DNA of 20,086 bases from NCBI GenBank assembly GCA_023091735.1, contig JALKBU010000944.1, positions 1 through 20,086 on the forward strand. The letters run 5' to 3'. The translations under genes and the position numbers were made by a program. The DNA is from Trichomonas tenax. Taxonomy: Eukaryota; Parabasalia; Trichomonadida; Trichomonadidae. Of this stretch, positions 1 to 6,851 are shown piece after piece (the first letter of the stretch is position 1; every line of letters begins with the position of its first letter). The notes under the pieces were generated by a model. It saw only the letters and a list, made by a program, of their open reading frames with translations. It did not search any database and was not told the origin of the DNA.

Positions 1-11
1 GTTTTTGGTCA

Positions 12-77
12 TTTCTTCATGGTTCCTCCCTTCATTTACTCCCGTTTCTTCATGGTTCCTCCCTTCATTTACTCCCG
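12..77. repeat. Perfect 2 x 33-bp tandem duplication
   Basis: Bases 12-44 and 45-77 are identical copies of a 33-base unit that begins TTTCTTCATGG and ends TTTACTCCCG. No coding frame explains it. It may extend a longer array beyond the window, but only two units are visible. The rest of 78-200 is AT-rich with nothing recognisable. Confidence 0.9.
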
Positions 78-200
78 TAAACTCTCAAAATTTGAAGTTT
101 TTTCTTAATTTCAAAAGCTGAACCAAATTCCACAAATGATAAAACATGCCGAAATCTTACTGTGAAAACATCACGAAACATTAAATCCTCTCATTTCTCC

Positions 201-234
201 AGCCCGAAGGCGAGCTTGCTCGCCGGAAAGGGCT
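201..234. repeat. GC-rich hairpin (copy 1)
   Basis: GGCGAGC (209-215) and GCTCGCC (218-224) form a perfect 7-bp stem with a TT loop. An outer stem pairs AGCCC (201-205) with GGGCT (230-234). It is a GC island in AT-rich DNA. CTCATTT occurs on both sides (190-196 and 233-239), like a short target duplication. Its end overlaps the stop codon of the D5-like fragment, so it may be what truncated that frame. Confidence 0.75.
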
Positions 235-524
235 CATTTGTGTGTGTGTAACGTAAATAAATTATTATAAAATTCATCGTCAAAAGATTTAATTAAAGAA
301 TCGAAGTATTCAAAATTACCTTTGTATTTATCGCTTACTTCCATCACAACATAACGTCTATCGCCTGCTCCTATCTTAACTGAATTGAAATTATTTGAAA
401 CCATGATTAAATTAACGACGTTTTCAATAGAACGTTCTGGCATATTCTTTTGATTGATGACGGCTTCTTTTTCAGTAATAATTGACTTTAATGCATCAAA
501 GTAAAGGAACAGCACCGCCTGCAT
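234..524 (-). pseudogene. Fragment of D5-like primase-helicase (DUF5906 type)
   Basis: A 96-residue minus-strand frame contains a stretch typical of the superfamily 3 helicase region of D5-like or DUF5906 proteins: NNFNSVKI, then GDRRYVVMEVSDKYKGN, then YFDSL. Such proteins are replication enzymes of large DNA viruses and related mobile elements, and trichomonad genomes carry many copies. Full-length relatives have several hundred residues with Walker motifs before this point, and none are visible here. The frame stops right after FYNNLFT, where a GC-rich hairpin (201-234) begins. I read this as a truncated relic, probably not a working gene. Family assignment is from recalled motif patterns, not a database search. 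Confidence 0.6.
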
Positions 525-662
525 TCTTGATATTCATTAATATTAATTCACGAAAAGGTTATGCTTATCTGTTAAGGAACAAAAATAAGTTAGTCATGTA
601 TGATATCAAATAAAGTTGATGTTTCCGTTTATGAATCAGATAAAGCAAAAATTAATGATGAA

Positions 663-938
663 TTAATTAATGAAAAAAGCAAATGTTGATTTTGATGCGC
701 TTTGGACCAAATAATCTGTTTTAGCATCGAAAACATATTCTTTTGAATTGCATTTATCCTGAATTCCTTCTAGAGTTGGTTTATATCTACTAAAAGTTCC
801 AGAGCCATATTCCATTCTCAATAGAATCTCCATATCATCAATTGCAACATAAAATCTTGTCTTGCTGATTTCATGAATGGTTCTCATCGATTTCGTCTGA
901 TGCTTGAGCTACATAACATCAAAAATTTGGATTGACAT
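663..938 (-). pseudogene. Decayed ORF with one in-frame TAG, probably mobile-element derived
   Basis: The frame starting at an ATG at 936-938 (MSIQIFDVM) meets TAG at 909-911, then continues open in the same frame through an ATG at 885-887 (MRTIHEISKTR) to a stop at 663. The second part is 74 residues and contains YVAIDDMEILLRMEYGSG. I do not recognise a family. It lies upstream of the D5-like fragment on the same strand, so it may be an earlier part of the same lost element, but the two frames are not contiguous and the link is inference. A single base change could have created the TAG. Confidence 0.35.
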
Positions 939-1155
939 TTTCGCTTACTTTTAGATTTATTAAAAAATAAATTTTTAAAAATTAAATTTAATTTTTGAAT
1001 TATATATAATTATATATATTCTGGTTAATCGTCTCGTTTGCCATAATTTGTGTTTCTTAGCTTTGCATCGTTAATGAATAACTTCTGTAAACGTTCGGGG
1101 AATGTTTTATAATAAATGTATAAACTCATTGTTTACCTAGAAATTAAAAAAAAAA

Positions 1156-1433
1156 TAAATTATTTTAAAAACTGATTAGATTTTCTCTCATAACCACTAA
1201 AATTATTTTTCAAAATTTCCTTACCCCATTTTCTTTTCGCTTTCTTTTCTTAGTTAGTTAGTCATAAATTATTTTTAAATCCGAATACATTTTCTCTCAT
1301 AAGCACTAAAATTAATTTTCAAATTTCTTACTTCATAAATCCTTGCCCTTCGGGCTGGGGCGAAGCCCTTCGCTTTCTTTCATTAGTTAGTTAGTTAGTC
1401 ATAAATTATTTTCAAAACTGAATAAATTTTATA
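1156..1433. repeat. Degenerate tandem repeat, two full units and a partial third
   Basis: Units at 1156-1264 and 1265-1401 share the order TAAATTATTTT, TTTTCTCTCATAA.CACTAAAATTA, TTCGCTTTCTTT, then (TTAG)n TCA. A third partial unit begins at 1402. Unit 2 is about 28 bases longer because of the GC-rich hairpin at 1345-1373. The stretch 939-1155 to its left is AT-rich with no recognisable feature. The 1434-1549 stretch holds nothing beyond a short run of G (1502-1507). Confidence 0.8.
1345..1373. repeat. GC-rich hairpin (copy 2) inside tandem unit 2
   Basis: GCCC-TTC-GGGC (1345-1355), GGGC-GAA-GCCC (1358-1368) and GCGAAG-CC-CTTCGC (1360-1373) are alternative small stems packed in 29 bases. The sister repeat unit lacks this segment, so it looks like an insertion into unit 2. 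Confidence 0.7.
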
Positions 1434-1549
1434 TAGTCAGGAATTCCAAAATAAAATTAACGTTAATTTTGTAAGCAATTTCAAAATTTTAATTTCTATA
1501 TGGGGGGACCCTAATTTGTAAAACTAACTCTGTCGTAAATATATTTAAA

Positions 1550-1598
1550 AAGATGTTCGCAGTAGCCACGGCGTAGTCGTAGGTAGTGCGGACATCTT
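1550..1598. repeat. Long imperfect hairpin (copy 3) abutting the HNH fragment
   Basis: AAGATGT (1550-1556) pairs with ACATCTT (1592-1598). The inner arms continue imperfectly (CGCA.TA.C.ACG), giving a stem of about 20 pairs with several mismatches around a short loop. Imperfect direct copies of ACTAACTC...TAAAT flank it (from 1523 and from 1602). It ends five bases from the stop codon of the HNH-like frame. A terminator role is possible but nothing shows it. Confidence 0.65.
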
Positions 1599-1602
1599 AT
1601 TA

Positions 1603-1815
1603 CTAACTCCACCTTAAATTTTCCTTCTTATTATCGTCTCTGATTTTATTTTTATGATCTACTTCCCGTAGATTGTCGGGATTCTCCAGCCACTGAATGG
1701 CAACCAGTCGCCCGAGCATGGTGTTTTGTAAAATATTTATGTCATTTTTGTGTGTTTTTTGATCTTTTAATAGAAAAACCTTGAAATTTTTGAAAAATAA
1801 ATAATACAAATCCAT
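1603..1815 (-). pseudogene. Truncated HNH endonuclease fragment
   Basis: The 70-residue frame ends with the core of an HNH_3-type nuclease: RLVAIQWLENPDN, then VDHKN, then DDNKKENLRWS. In this family the HRLVA helix, the first histidine of VDH, the N of the dNr.eNLrW segment and the final aromatic form the metal-binding nuclease fold. Such enzymes are carried by mobile elements and viruses. The histidine normally preceding RLVA is replaced (LGRLVA), the segment upstream of it is atypical, and the usual extension after NLRW is missing because a TAG follows directly. I read it as a relic. The hairpin at 1550-1598 sits just after the stop. Confidence 0.6.
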
Positions 1816-2219
1816 TTATTTTAGGTTTACAATATGATGCTCCAACAATTTCCAAATTTTTCAATACATTGTTGGAGGTGCTGCATAAAATATGTCACTT
1901 TTAATGAACAATAATCGTTCTTTTCCTCTCAATTCCATTTCGGAAAATGACAATCCAAGCAACACTAGTTTCATTGTCGGCAAACTTACTCCCATACATA
2001 TAATTATTAAATTACAGAATTGTGAAGCAAGAAAAACATCTTCATTACTCAAATGATCATTATGGATCCATAATGGATTTATCAAACAGTTCCATTTTTG
2101 TAGTCCAAATTTTTTGCATTTCAGTATTACGCTTTTATGCATCATTATTCACTTTGCAATACACAGAGCAAGAAATCAATCACTACCACGTTATGTTTTT
2201 GCAGAAAATTCAACATCAG

Positions 2220-2329
2220 TTTATGACATCAGAATGCATTCGAATGATAAGCTATTTTCAGTTTAACCATATACTCCTCATCGAAAATGATATACAAAAT
2301 ACGCAACGAATGCATTCTGATGTCATAAA
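2220..2329. repeat. 23-bp perfect inverted repeat with 64-base spacer
   Basis: TTTATGACATCAGAATGC... at 2220-2242 is the exact reverse complement of 2307-2329. The spacer is 2243-2306. The arms could fold into a long hairpin or be the ends of a very small foldback element. No matching direct repeat is obvious just outside. Confidence 0.85.
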
Positions 2330-2415
2330 GAAGAAAATAAAAGGAAGTGGGACATCTAAATTATTCTTTGAAATTAATTTGGTGATTTCATTGGCCGGAG
2401 GCGATGATGAAGCTG

Positions 2416-2438
2416 CGCCAGCGCCTAAGGCGCTGGCG
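2416..2438. repeat. GC-rich hairpin (copy 4), perfect 10-bp stem
   Basis: CGCCAGCGCC (2416-2425) pairs perfectly with GGCGCTGGCG (2429-2438) around a TAA loop. It is another GC island in AT-rich DNA, similar in design to the hairpins at 201 and 1345 though not the same sequence. Confidence 0.85.
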
Positions 2439-2515
2439 GCCCATAATTTTTGTATATTTGCATTGTCCAAAGACAAAGCAAAAACGTCACTTTTCCAATC
2501 CGTAAATTTTTTCAT

Positions 2516-2944
2516 CCAATTTTTGTAATATTTTATCGTAAAATTGACAATTAAAATTCTTTTTCACATGTCGAAATATCGATGAAATAGATTAGCTGAA
2601 CTGAAGTTTTTAGGCGGCATCGTAGACGCGAATGTGTCCTTAATGATATATCTCCGTTTTGGCTCTAGAATTAATTTATTTAGGGGCGGAATTACTCCTC
2701 TTTATATTAATTTTCGTGTCAAACACTTTGTGTGTTAAAGGAGTGAGTTTTGATGGAAGTCGGCATGCGTAAAATCCTGCGACAATTAAAATAAAATCAA
2801 TATTGATATATTGTTATTAAGTATCAAAACAATTTACAAACTTGTACATATGCGATATATTACACCGTGTTGATTTAAGTGAAAAACAAGTTTAATTTGA
2901 ATATATTATTTATTTAGCTCTACATCAATAAATAATACGATACT
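2516..2944. other. Gene-free AT-rich stretch
   Basis: I see no gene, tRNA or convincing repeat here. Small features are a short GC-containing patch around 2612-2640 and a weak foldback near 2722-2740 (AACAC...GTGTT). Confidence 0.6.
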
Positions 2945-3481
2945 TTATTCAGTTGGCTTCTTGTACTTTTGTTTTCCGGTATCCCAAGGGAGATATTTGT
3001 ACTTATACATATGAATCAATCTTTTTCTAAACACAACGACAGTCACACAGAGGAAATATAAGAACAGCAGCGGAGCATAAACAGGAAGATCAAATGGCAT
3101 CAGCGACATTATGATTCCAAATATTGAAGCAGGCATGCAATTGCACCAGAACGGAAATTCCGGCAAACTTCTAACAAATGGCTTGTAGTCTCCATCTGAG
3201 GCCGAAGGAAGGACCTCGTTTCCGTATAATTCAGGATCACGTTTTGGAGTGATAAAGTTTAATAAGCATTGAAGTAGATATAAGCCAACGATATACACCA
3301 CATAGTAATATGCGTGAAGATAGAAGACCCTTGCCATGAACATTGTTATTGCAATTCCAAATGCGAGCCATCTTTGCCATAAAAACGGCTTTATCTGGTA
3401 CAGCAGGCTCTCAAACCTCATTATCGCTTCTTGTTTGTCAATGACGATCTTCTCTTGAAAAGAAATTGTTGGTGTTTCCAT
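2945..3481 (-). CDS. RER1: RER1 family ER retrieval receptor
   Basis: RER1 is a Golgi membrane protein that captures escaped endoplasmic-reticulum membrane proteins, by signals in their membrane segments, and returns them in COPI vesicles. The 178-residue product has the family pattern: W35QRW before membrane segment 1 (about 37-55), segment 2 (about 58-77), the loop ITPKRDPEL (77-85), the signature YKPFVRSLPEFPFW (99-112), segments 3 (about 111-130) and 4 (about 133-151), and the tail HMYKYKYLPW and GKQKY. Length is slightly below the usual 190 or so. The ATG at 3479-3481 is the only sensible start. The stop codon lies in GAATAAAG, so a TAAA overlaps it, as is common for trichomonad 3' processing. 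Motif elements lie immediately upstream (3484-3512). It is single-exon and intact. Confidence 0.93.
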   Translation of the reverse strand: METPTISFQEKIVIDKQEAIMRFESLLYQIKPFLWQRWLAFGIAITMFMARVFYLHAYYYVVYIVGLYLLQCLLNFITPKRDPELYGNEVLPSASDGDYKPFVRSLPEFPFWCNCMPASIFGIIMSLMPFDLPVYAPLLFLYFLCVTVVVFRKRLIHMYKYKYLPWDTGKQKYKKPTE

Positions 3482-3483
3482 AT

Positions 3484-3512
3484 TTTTGACATTTTGACTT
3501 TACGGTGTCAAA
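3484..3512. promoter_or_regulatory. TTTACATGTCA-like elements at the RER1 start
   Basis: TTTTGACATTTT (3484-3495) and TTTACGGTGTCAAA (3499-3512) are relatives of the window-wide TTTACATGTCA motif. They lie 3-31 bases upstream of the RER1 ATG. The stretch from 3513 to 3764 is AT-rich and shows no gene. Confidence 0.35.
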
Positions 3513-3764
3513 TAAGATTTATCATTTCTTTTTGTGCAATTTTGATGAATTTGGAGGAACATTCTTCTGCAAAAACGCTTTATTACTGCTACACTATAAT
3601 GCTATAATGTTAAAACAGTTTATATATTTTGGCATTCCGCGAAACTGTTTATTCGGACTTCTGAAAGAATTGTATTATATATTATATATTCAAAGTTTGG
3701 AAGCTAGAACTTTGTTTTTAGTTTTATTCTGGAAAAGAGCATCCTTTTTTAAAAATAAAACAAA

Positions 3765-4178
3765 TCAATCAAGTGCATATTTATAAGAGATGGGACTTCT
3801 TCTTTTGGAATAAGGTAAACTCGATATTTCTTTTATATGTTGATAGTTTTCATCAAGAAATTTTATATCCTGGAAATCAACATATTTCTGAAAGAATCTT
3901 TTCAAAGGTTCACAGTCAACTTCAATTGAAAACTCAATCAGATATTGAACATTTTCCATCGAGAATTCTCCTTCCAATTTTCTTTTTGTAATGAATTCAT
4001 TAATTGAATTATCAACCTCTTCATTACACAGGGTAAATTTAAACTTGATCTTTTTATCAATCAAATAAGATTTAAATATTTTGTTGCTAAATTGGAGCGC
4101 GAAAGGAGTAATCACTTCTATTTTCTTGTTTGTAAACATCATTTGAAACGTGTCAGTGGAAGTGTAACATGACAACAT
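3765..4178 (-). pseudogene. BTB-like N-terminal fragment of a trichomonad ankyrin-family protein
   Basis: The 137-codon frame resembles the N-terminal, BTB-like part of the large trichomonad family that normally continues into DUF3447 and ankyrin repeats: TFQMMFTNKKIEV, TPFALQFSNKIFKSYL, FKFTLCNEE and ENVQYLIEFSIEVD. It stops after about one domain, and no ankyrin repeats follow. The frame is open upstream of the ATG (4176-4178) to a stop at 4239-4241, without another ATG, so the true start is uncertain. It could be a short functional paralogue or a truncated relic; I favour a relic. The family assignment rests on recalled sequence pattern. Confidence 0.45.
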
Positions 4179-4270
4179 TATCAGATAATCATCTTTTAGA
4201 TCGATTTTTATGTTGAGAAAATGTCTGTTTTGACGAAGTCAAAAATTTAATTCAATTTATTGCTCAAATT

Positions 4271-4670
4271 TTATCTTATCAATTGATAAAAATTCATAAA
4301 AATCATTGGGATATGACTTCTTCTTTGGGAATAACAATTCCCAAATTTCTGAATGAATTCAGTTCCCGCAATTTTGAAATACTGTTTGGTCAAAATTTCT
4401 GCAATTGGTTTCGTTCTCTCATCCGGCAAATAATGTTTATCTTTGTGGACGCTCTCAAATCGGAGATATAAACTGATGTTGTATCATAATGAAAAATCGA
4501 TCTTCTAATAGGGTATTTTTTTCACGATAGCTAATTTTTCTATTTGTAATTGGAGCCAATTGGGAATTTCTCTTTCTTGCTACACCAATAATTGCAACAA
4601 ATGAAGAATCATCATTTTTGATGGTCTTTGATAGTGCAAAATATGAATTTGGTCCATTTTTGACAATCAA
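4271..4670 (-). pseudogene. Possible frameshifted minus-strand coding relic, family unknown
   Basis: Two minus-strand frames abut. One (4455-4670) includes NGPNSYFALSKTIKNDDSS and FVAIIGVARKRNSQ. The other (4271-4483) includes KDKHYLPDERTKPIAEIL and FKIAGTEFIQKFGN. They overlap by about 30 bases, as expected if a single-base indel near 4470 split one gene. Neither has an ATG at its 5' end; the first opens with TTG. Residue composition looks like protein, but I do not recognise a family. A chance pair of frames is a real alternative. Confidence 0.25.
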
Positions 4671-4738
4671 GAAAGATCAGTAAATATTCGTACTTGAGAT
4701 AAACAGATCAAATTTTAATAAGACAGAATGAAAACAAT

Positions 4739-4802
4739 ATTTTGACATGTCTTATACAAAATTCTTTTGATTGAATTTGAATGCTTAAATAAAGTCATTT
4801 CA
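4739..4802 (+). promoter_or_regulatory. Candidate promoter of the RRM gene: motif plus Inr
   Basis: TTTTGACATGTCTTA at 4740-4754 is a close relative of the TGACATGTAAA motif. TCATTTCATTT at 4795-4805 contains two Inr-like TCAT sequences that would place transcription start 4-9 bases before the ATG at 4806. Such short leaders are typical of trichomonads. Confidence 0.45.
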
Positions 4803-4805
4803 TTT

Positions 4806-5060
4806 ATGCTAATGAACAGCAGCAACAGCCAGGCATGCAAAATATGGATCGGATACTTAACATGGAGTACATCGGAACAAGATGTGTTTGATTTCTTCTC
4901 TGATTTCAGCCCACTTAAATGCAATGTCATTCACGATGGACATGTTGTTGCATTAATTGATTTCCCAAATGAAAATCTCAGGGATGCAGCTATTCAAGCA
5001 AAAGGAAATTGCATCTTGAAAGGAAGTAAAGTGGCAATCAAAATTGCAAAATCGTGTTGA
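4806..5060 (+). CDS. Small single-RRM RNA-binding protein
   Basis: The product is about 84 residues and consists of almost nothing but one RNA recognition motif. KIWIGYLTW fits the first beta strand (RNP2), SEQDVFDFFSDF the first helix, HVVALIDF the RNP1 strand, NLRDAAIQAKG the second helix, and GSKVAIKIA the last strand. The aromatic positions of RNP1 are poorly kept (VVALIDF instead of G.GFV.F), so RNA binding could be weak or altered. I chose the ATG at 4806; a second ATG at 4812 is equally possible. The frame is also open upstream, but only from a TTG. The stop is TGA followed by ATAAA. RNA binding is inferred from the fold; a specific role cannot be given. Confidence 0.75.
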   Translation: MLMNSSNSQACKIWIGYLTWSTSEQDVFDFFSDFSPLKCNVIHDGHVVALIDFPNENLRDAAIQAKGNCILKGSKVAIKIAKSC

Positions 5061-5319
5061 ATAAAAACTAAATTATTTGATGACTTTGAAAACATTATCT
5101 GCAGTCATTTTCATACAAGAAAAAAATTGCTGAAGATAGAAACATTGTAAACAACATTGTCTTAGAATAGACTTGATGATTCTTATTGTGAATTATAAAT
5201 ATATTTCTTCAAATCGAAACTCATTCATCATAACAGAAAACATTCATGTTATGATTCAACGTAATATTGTTATAAAATCAACGTGAGTGAAATATTTCTT
5301 CTTTGAGAAGCAAAAGCCA

Positions 5320-6306
5320 TCAAATATCTATCATCGATGAAGAAGGATATTTTGTTAATGAATCTTGTTGACTGATTAAACTCCTGAGTTCTGAATTTCG
5401 TGCACGTAAGTCATTAATCTCTGACTCCATTGCAGACACTTCAGCGAATAATGATTCTGATTTAGAATCGTCGTCATCATATTTAGGAACAGCAGAAGAT
5501 TTTGCAATGACAATTCTCAACCTTACAATTTCATCATTGATTTCTTTCATTTTCTCGCGATTGTGCATTGATATATTTCGATACATTGTTTCCGTTGTTT
5601 GATATTCTTCTATTTGCTTTAAGATATCATCTTCAAACTTCTCACGCTCGCTTTGATATTTCCTTGAGATTTGATCCATTCTTTCTTGATGCATTTTTTC
5701 GATTTTCACTATTTCTTGTTTAAATTTCTTGTTCAAGTCATGTGACTCCCTTTGTTGGTATTTCTTTGTGCTGTTCGTCTGCTCTATCTGTCCTGCAATG
5801 TTGACGATCTGTTGATTGCGTTGAGTCACTAATCTGCTAATTTCTGTGTCCATCGACTCAACAATCGACGCGTATTCCTCTGATAGCTTCTTTGCACGCG
5901 CGAATCTATATTGTTTGTCGTTTGTATCTCCAACACAAATAGATTTTGCAATAAATTCTTCTGTATCTTGTAAAGCTGTTATTAACTCGTTGTGAACGTA
6001 TTCTTTCTCCTTTTTGTGTTTTAACTTCAGTTTGTTAACTTCATCGTTCATATTCGTCGTTATTTTTGATAAATTTTTGTTATATTCTTTTCTATTCGTG
6101 TCGCGTTGATATATCAATGCGTCGACCTCGTTTTTGCATTTGAGATCATCATCGCGGGTTTTTTGCTCTAATTCAGAAATTTGATTTTGAATATCTTCGA
6201 GTTCTTTCCTTATTTGAATAATCTGCTCTTGCTTCAGTCTGAAGATTTCTTCTGTTGATATTTTGTCCTCCTTTGGCTTTCTTTTCTTTATGCTCCATTC
6301 ATCCAT
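5320..6306 (-). CDS. Long coiled-coil protein, function unknown
   Basis: A 328-residue, highly charged protein. Heptad patterns rich in K, E, Q, L and I run almost end to end from about residue 18 (TEEIFRLKQEQIIQIRKELE) to about 315 (INDLRARNSELRSLISQQ). No enzymatic motif, signal peptide or membrane segment is visible. A basic N terminus (KKRKPKEDK, about 7-15) could act as a nuclear signal or simply be charged. Such proteins in trichomonads are often cytoskeletal or scaffold components, but nothing here decides that. The ATG at 6304-6306 is the first in frame, and an Inr-like TCATTT lies about 24 bases upstream on the minus strand (complement of 6327-6332). It is divergent from the AP subunit gene and shares its motif-rich intergenic region. 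Confidence 0.7.
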   Translation of the reverse strand: MDEWSIKKRKPKEDKISTEEIFRLKQEQIIQIRKELEDIQNQISELEQKTRDDDLKCKNEVDALIYQRDTNRKEYNKNLSKITTNMNDEVNKLKLKHKKEKEYVHNELITALQDTEEFIAKSICVGDTNDKQYRFARAKKLSEEYASIVESMDTEISRLVTQRNQQIVNIAGQIEQTNSTKKYQQRESHDLNKKFKQEIVKIEKMHQERMDQISRKYQSEREKFEDDILKQIEEYQTTETMYRNISMHNREKMKEINDEIVRLRIVIAKSSAVPKYDDDDSKSESLFAEVSAMESEINDLRARNSELRSLISQQDSLTKYPSSSMIDI

Positions 6307-6851
6307 TTTGATTGCAGGGTTTTGAAAAATGACATCAATAATTCATCATATCTAATGAATTATACATCACAGAGTTGTAGTTCTCAGTAAATATGTCCTA
6401 TCACGAAAAAGGGGAAGTGAAGTAATGCAGTTCCGACATTTACATGAAAGAAATGATAAATCTGACACGTAAAGTGACTATGTTAATAATCAAGCTGAAA
6501 AGCATGTGCCACCCAGCGCGAAACAACCAAAATCGAAAACGAACGTGTTTACTTATAGCGACAAAATCAATGCAATTTACATGTCAGATTTTCGCCTCAC
6601 TTCCTCTGTTTCATGATACAACAAATACAACCAAATGGATTATATGACAAATAAACATTAAATATGCTATGTAAAATATATTTGACATGTAAAATATGAA
6701 TATGACATGTAAAAACAGCGGCTATTGTGAAACGCTTGATGTCACATTTTAGTATATTAAGTTATTTAAGCATAAAAATGTATGTAAATTCTATGGATCA
6801 AGTTTTAAAAATTCTATCAAATATTTCAGAAGTTTACATTCATTTTATTTG
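6307..6851. promoter_or_regulatory. Divergent promoter region with five or more TTTACATGTCA-type motifs
   Basis: Exact motif copies are TTTACATGTCA at 6576-6586 and TGACATGTAAA at 6683-6693 and 6703-6713. Variants are ATTTACATGAAA (6438-6449) and TGACACGTAAA (6463-6473). An Inr-like TCATTTT begins at 6840, placing a presumed start at 6842, ten bases before the AP subunit ATG. I do not believe the short plus-strand frame at 6444-6647 is a gene. The motif role is inferred from recurrence only. Confidence 0.5.

Larger units (their letters stand above)
1861..2515 (-). pseudogene. Two unassigned minus-strand ORFs, possible decayed mobile-element sequence
   Basis: Frames 1861-2145 (94 codons, includes WIHNDHLSNEDVFLASQF) and 2258-2515 (85 codons, includes MKKFTDWKSDVFALSLDN) are on the strand of the other relics. 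Their composition is protein-like, but I recognise no family. The second frame runs through a perfect GC-rich hairpin (2416-2438, translated as alanine/glycine) and then into an inverted repeat, as if interrupted. A 168-codon plus-strand frame (2022-2528) covers the same bases and is less convincing. Whether anything here is expressed cannot be judged from the sequence. Confidence 0.2.

Noticed and set aside
2022..2528. Plus-strand frame of 168 codons
   Set aside because: It runs through the inverted repeats and the GC-rich hairpin, shows no domain, and overlaps protein-like frames on the strand of the other relics. I judged it chance.
3505..3786. Plus-strand frame of 93 codons
   Set aside because: Rich in F, L and Y as expected from AT-rich DNA. 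It starts inside the RER1 upstream region and shows no domain.
6444..6647. Plus-strand frame of 67 codons in the divergent promoter region
   Set aside because: No domain; it covers the regulatory motifs and lacks protein-like composition.
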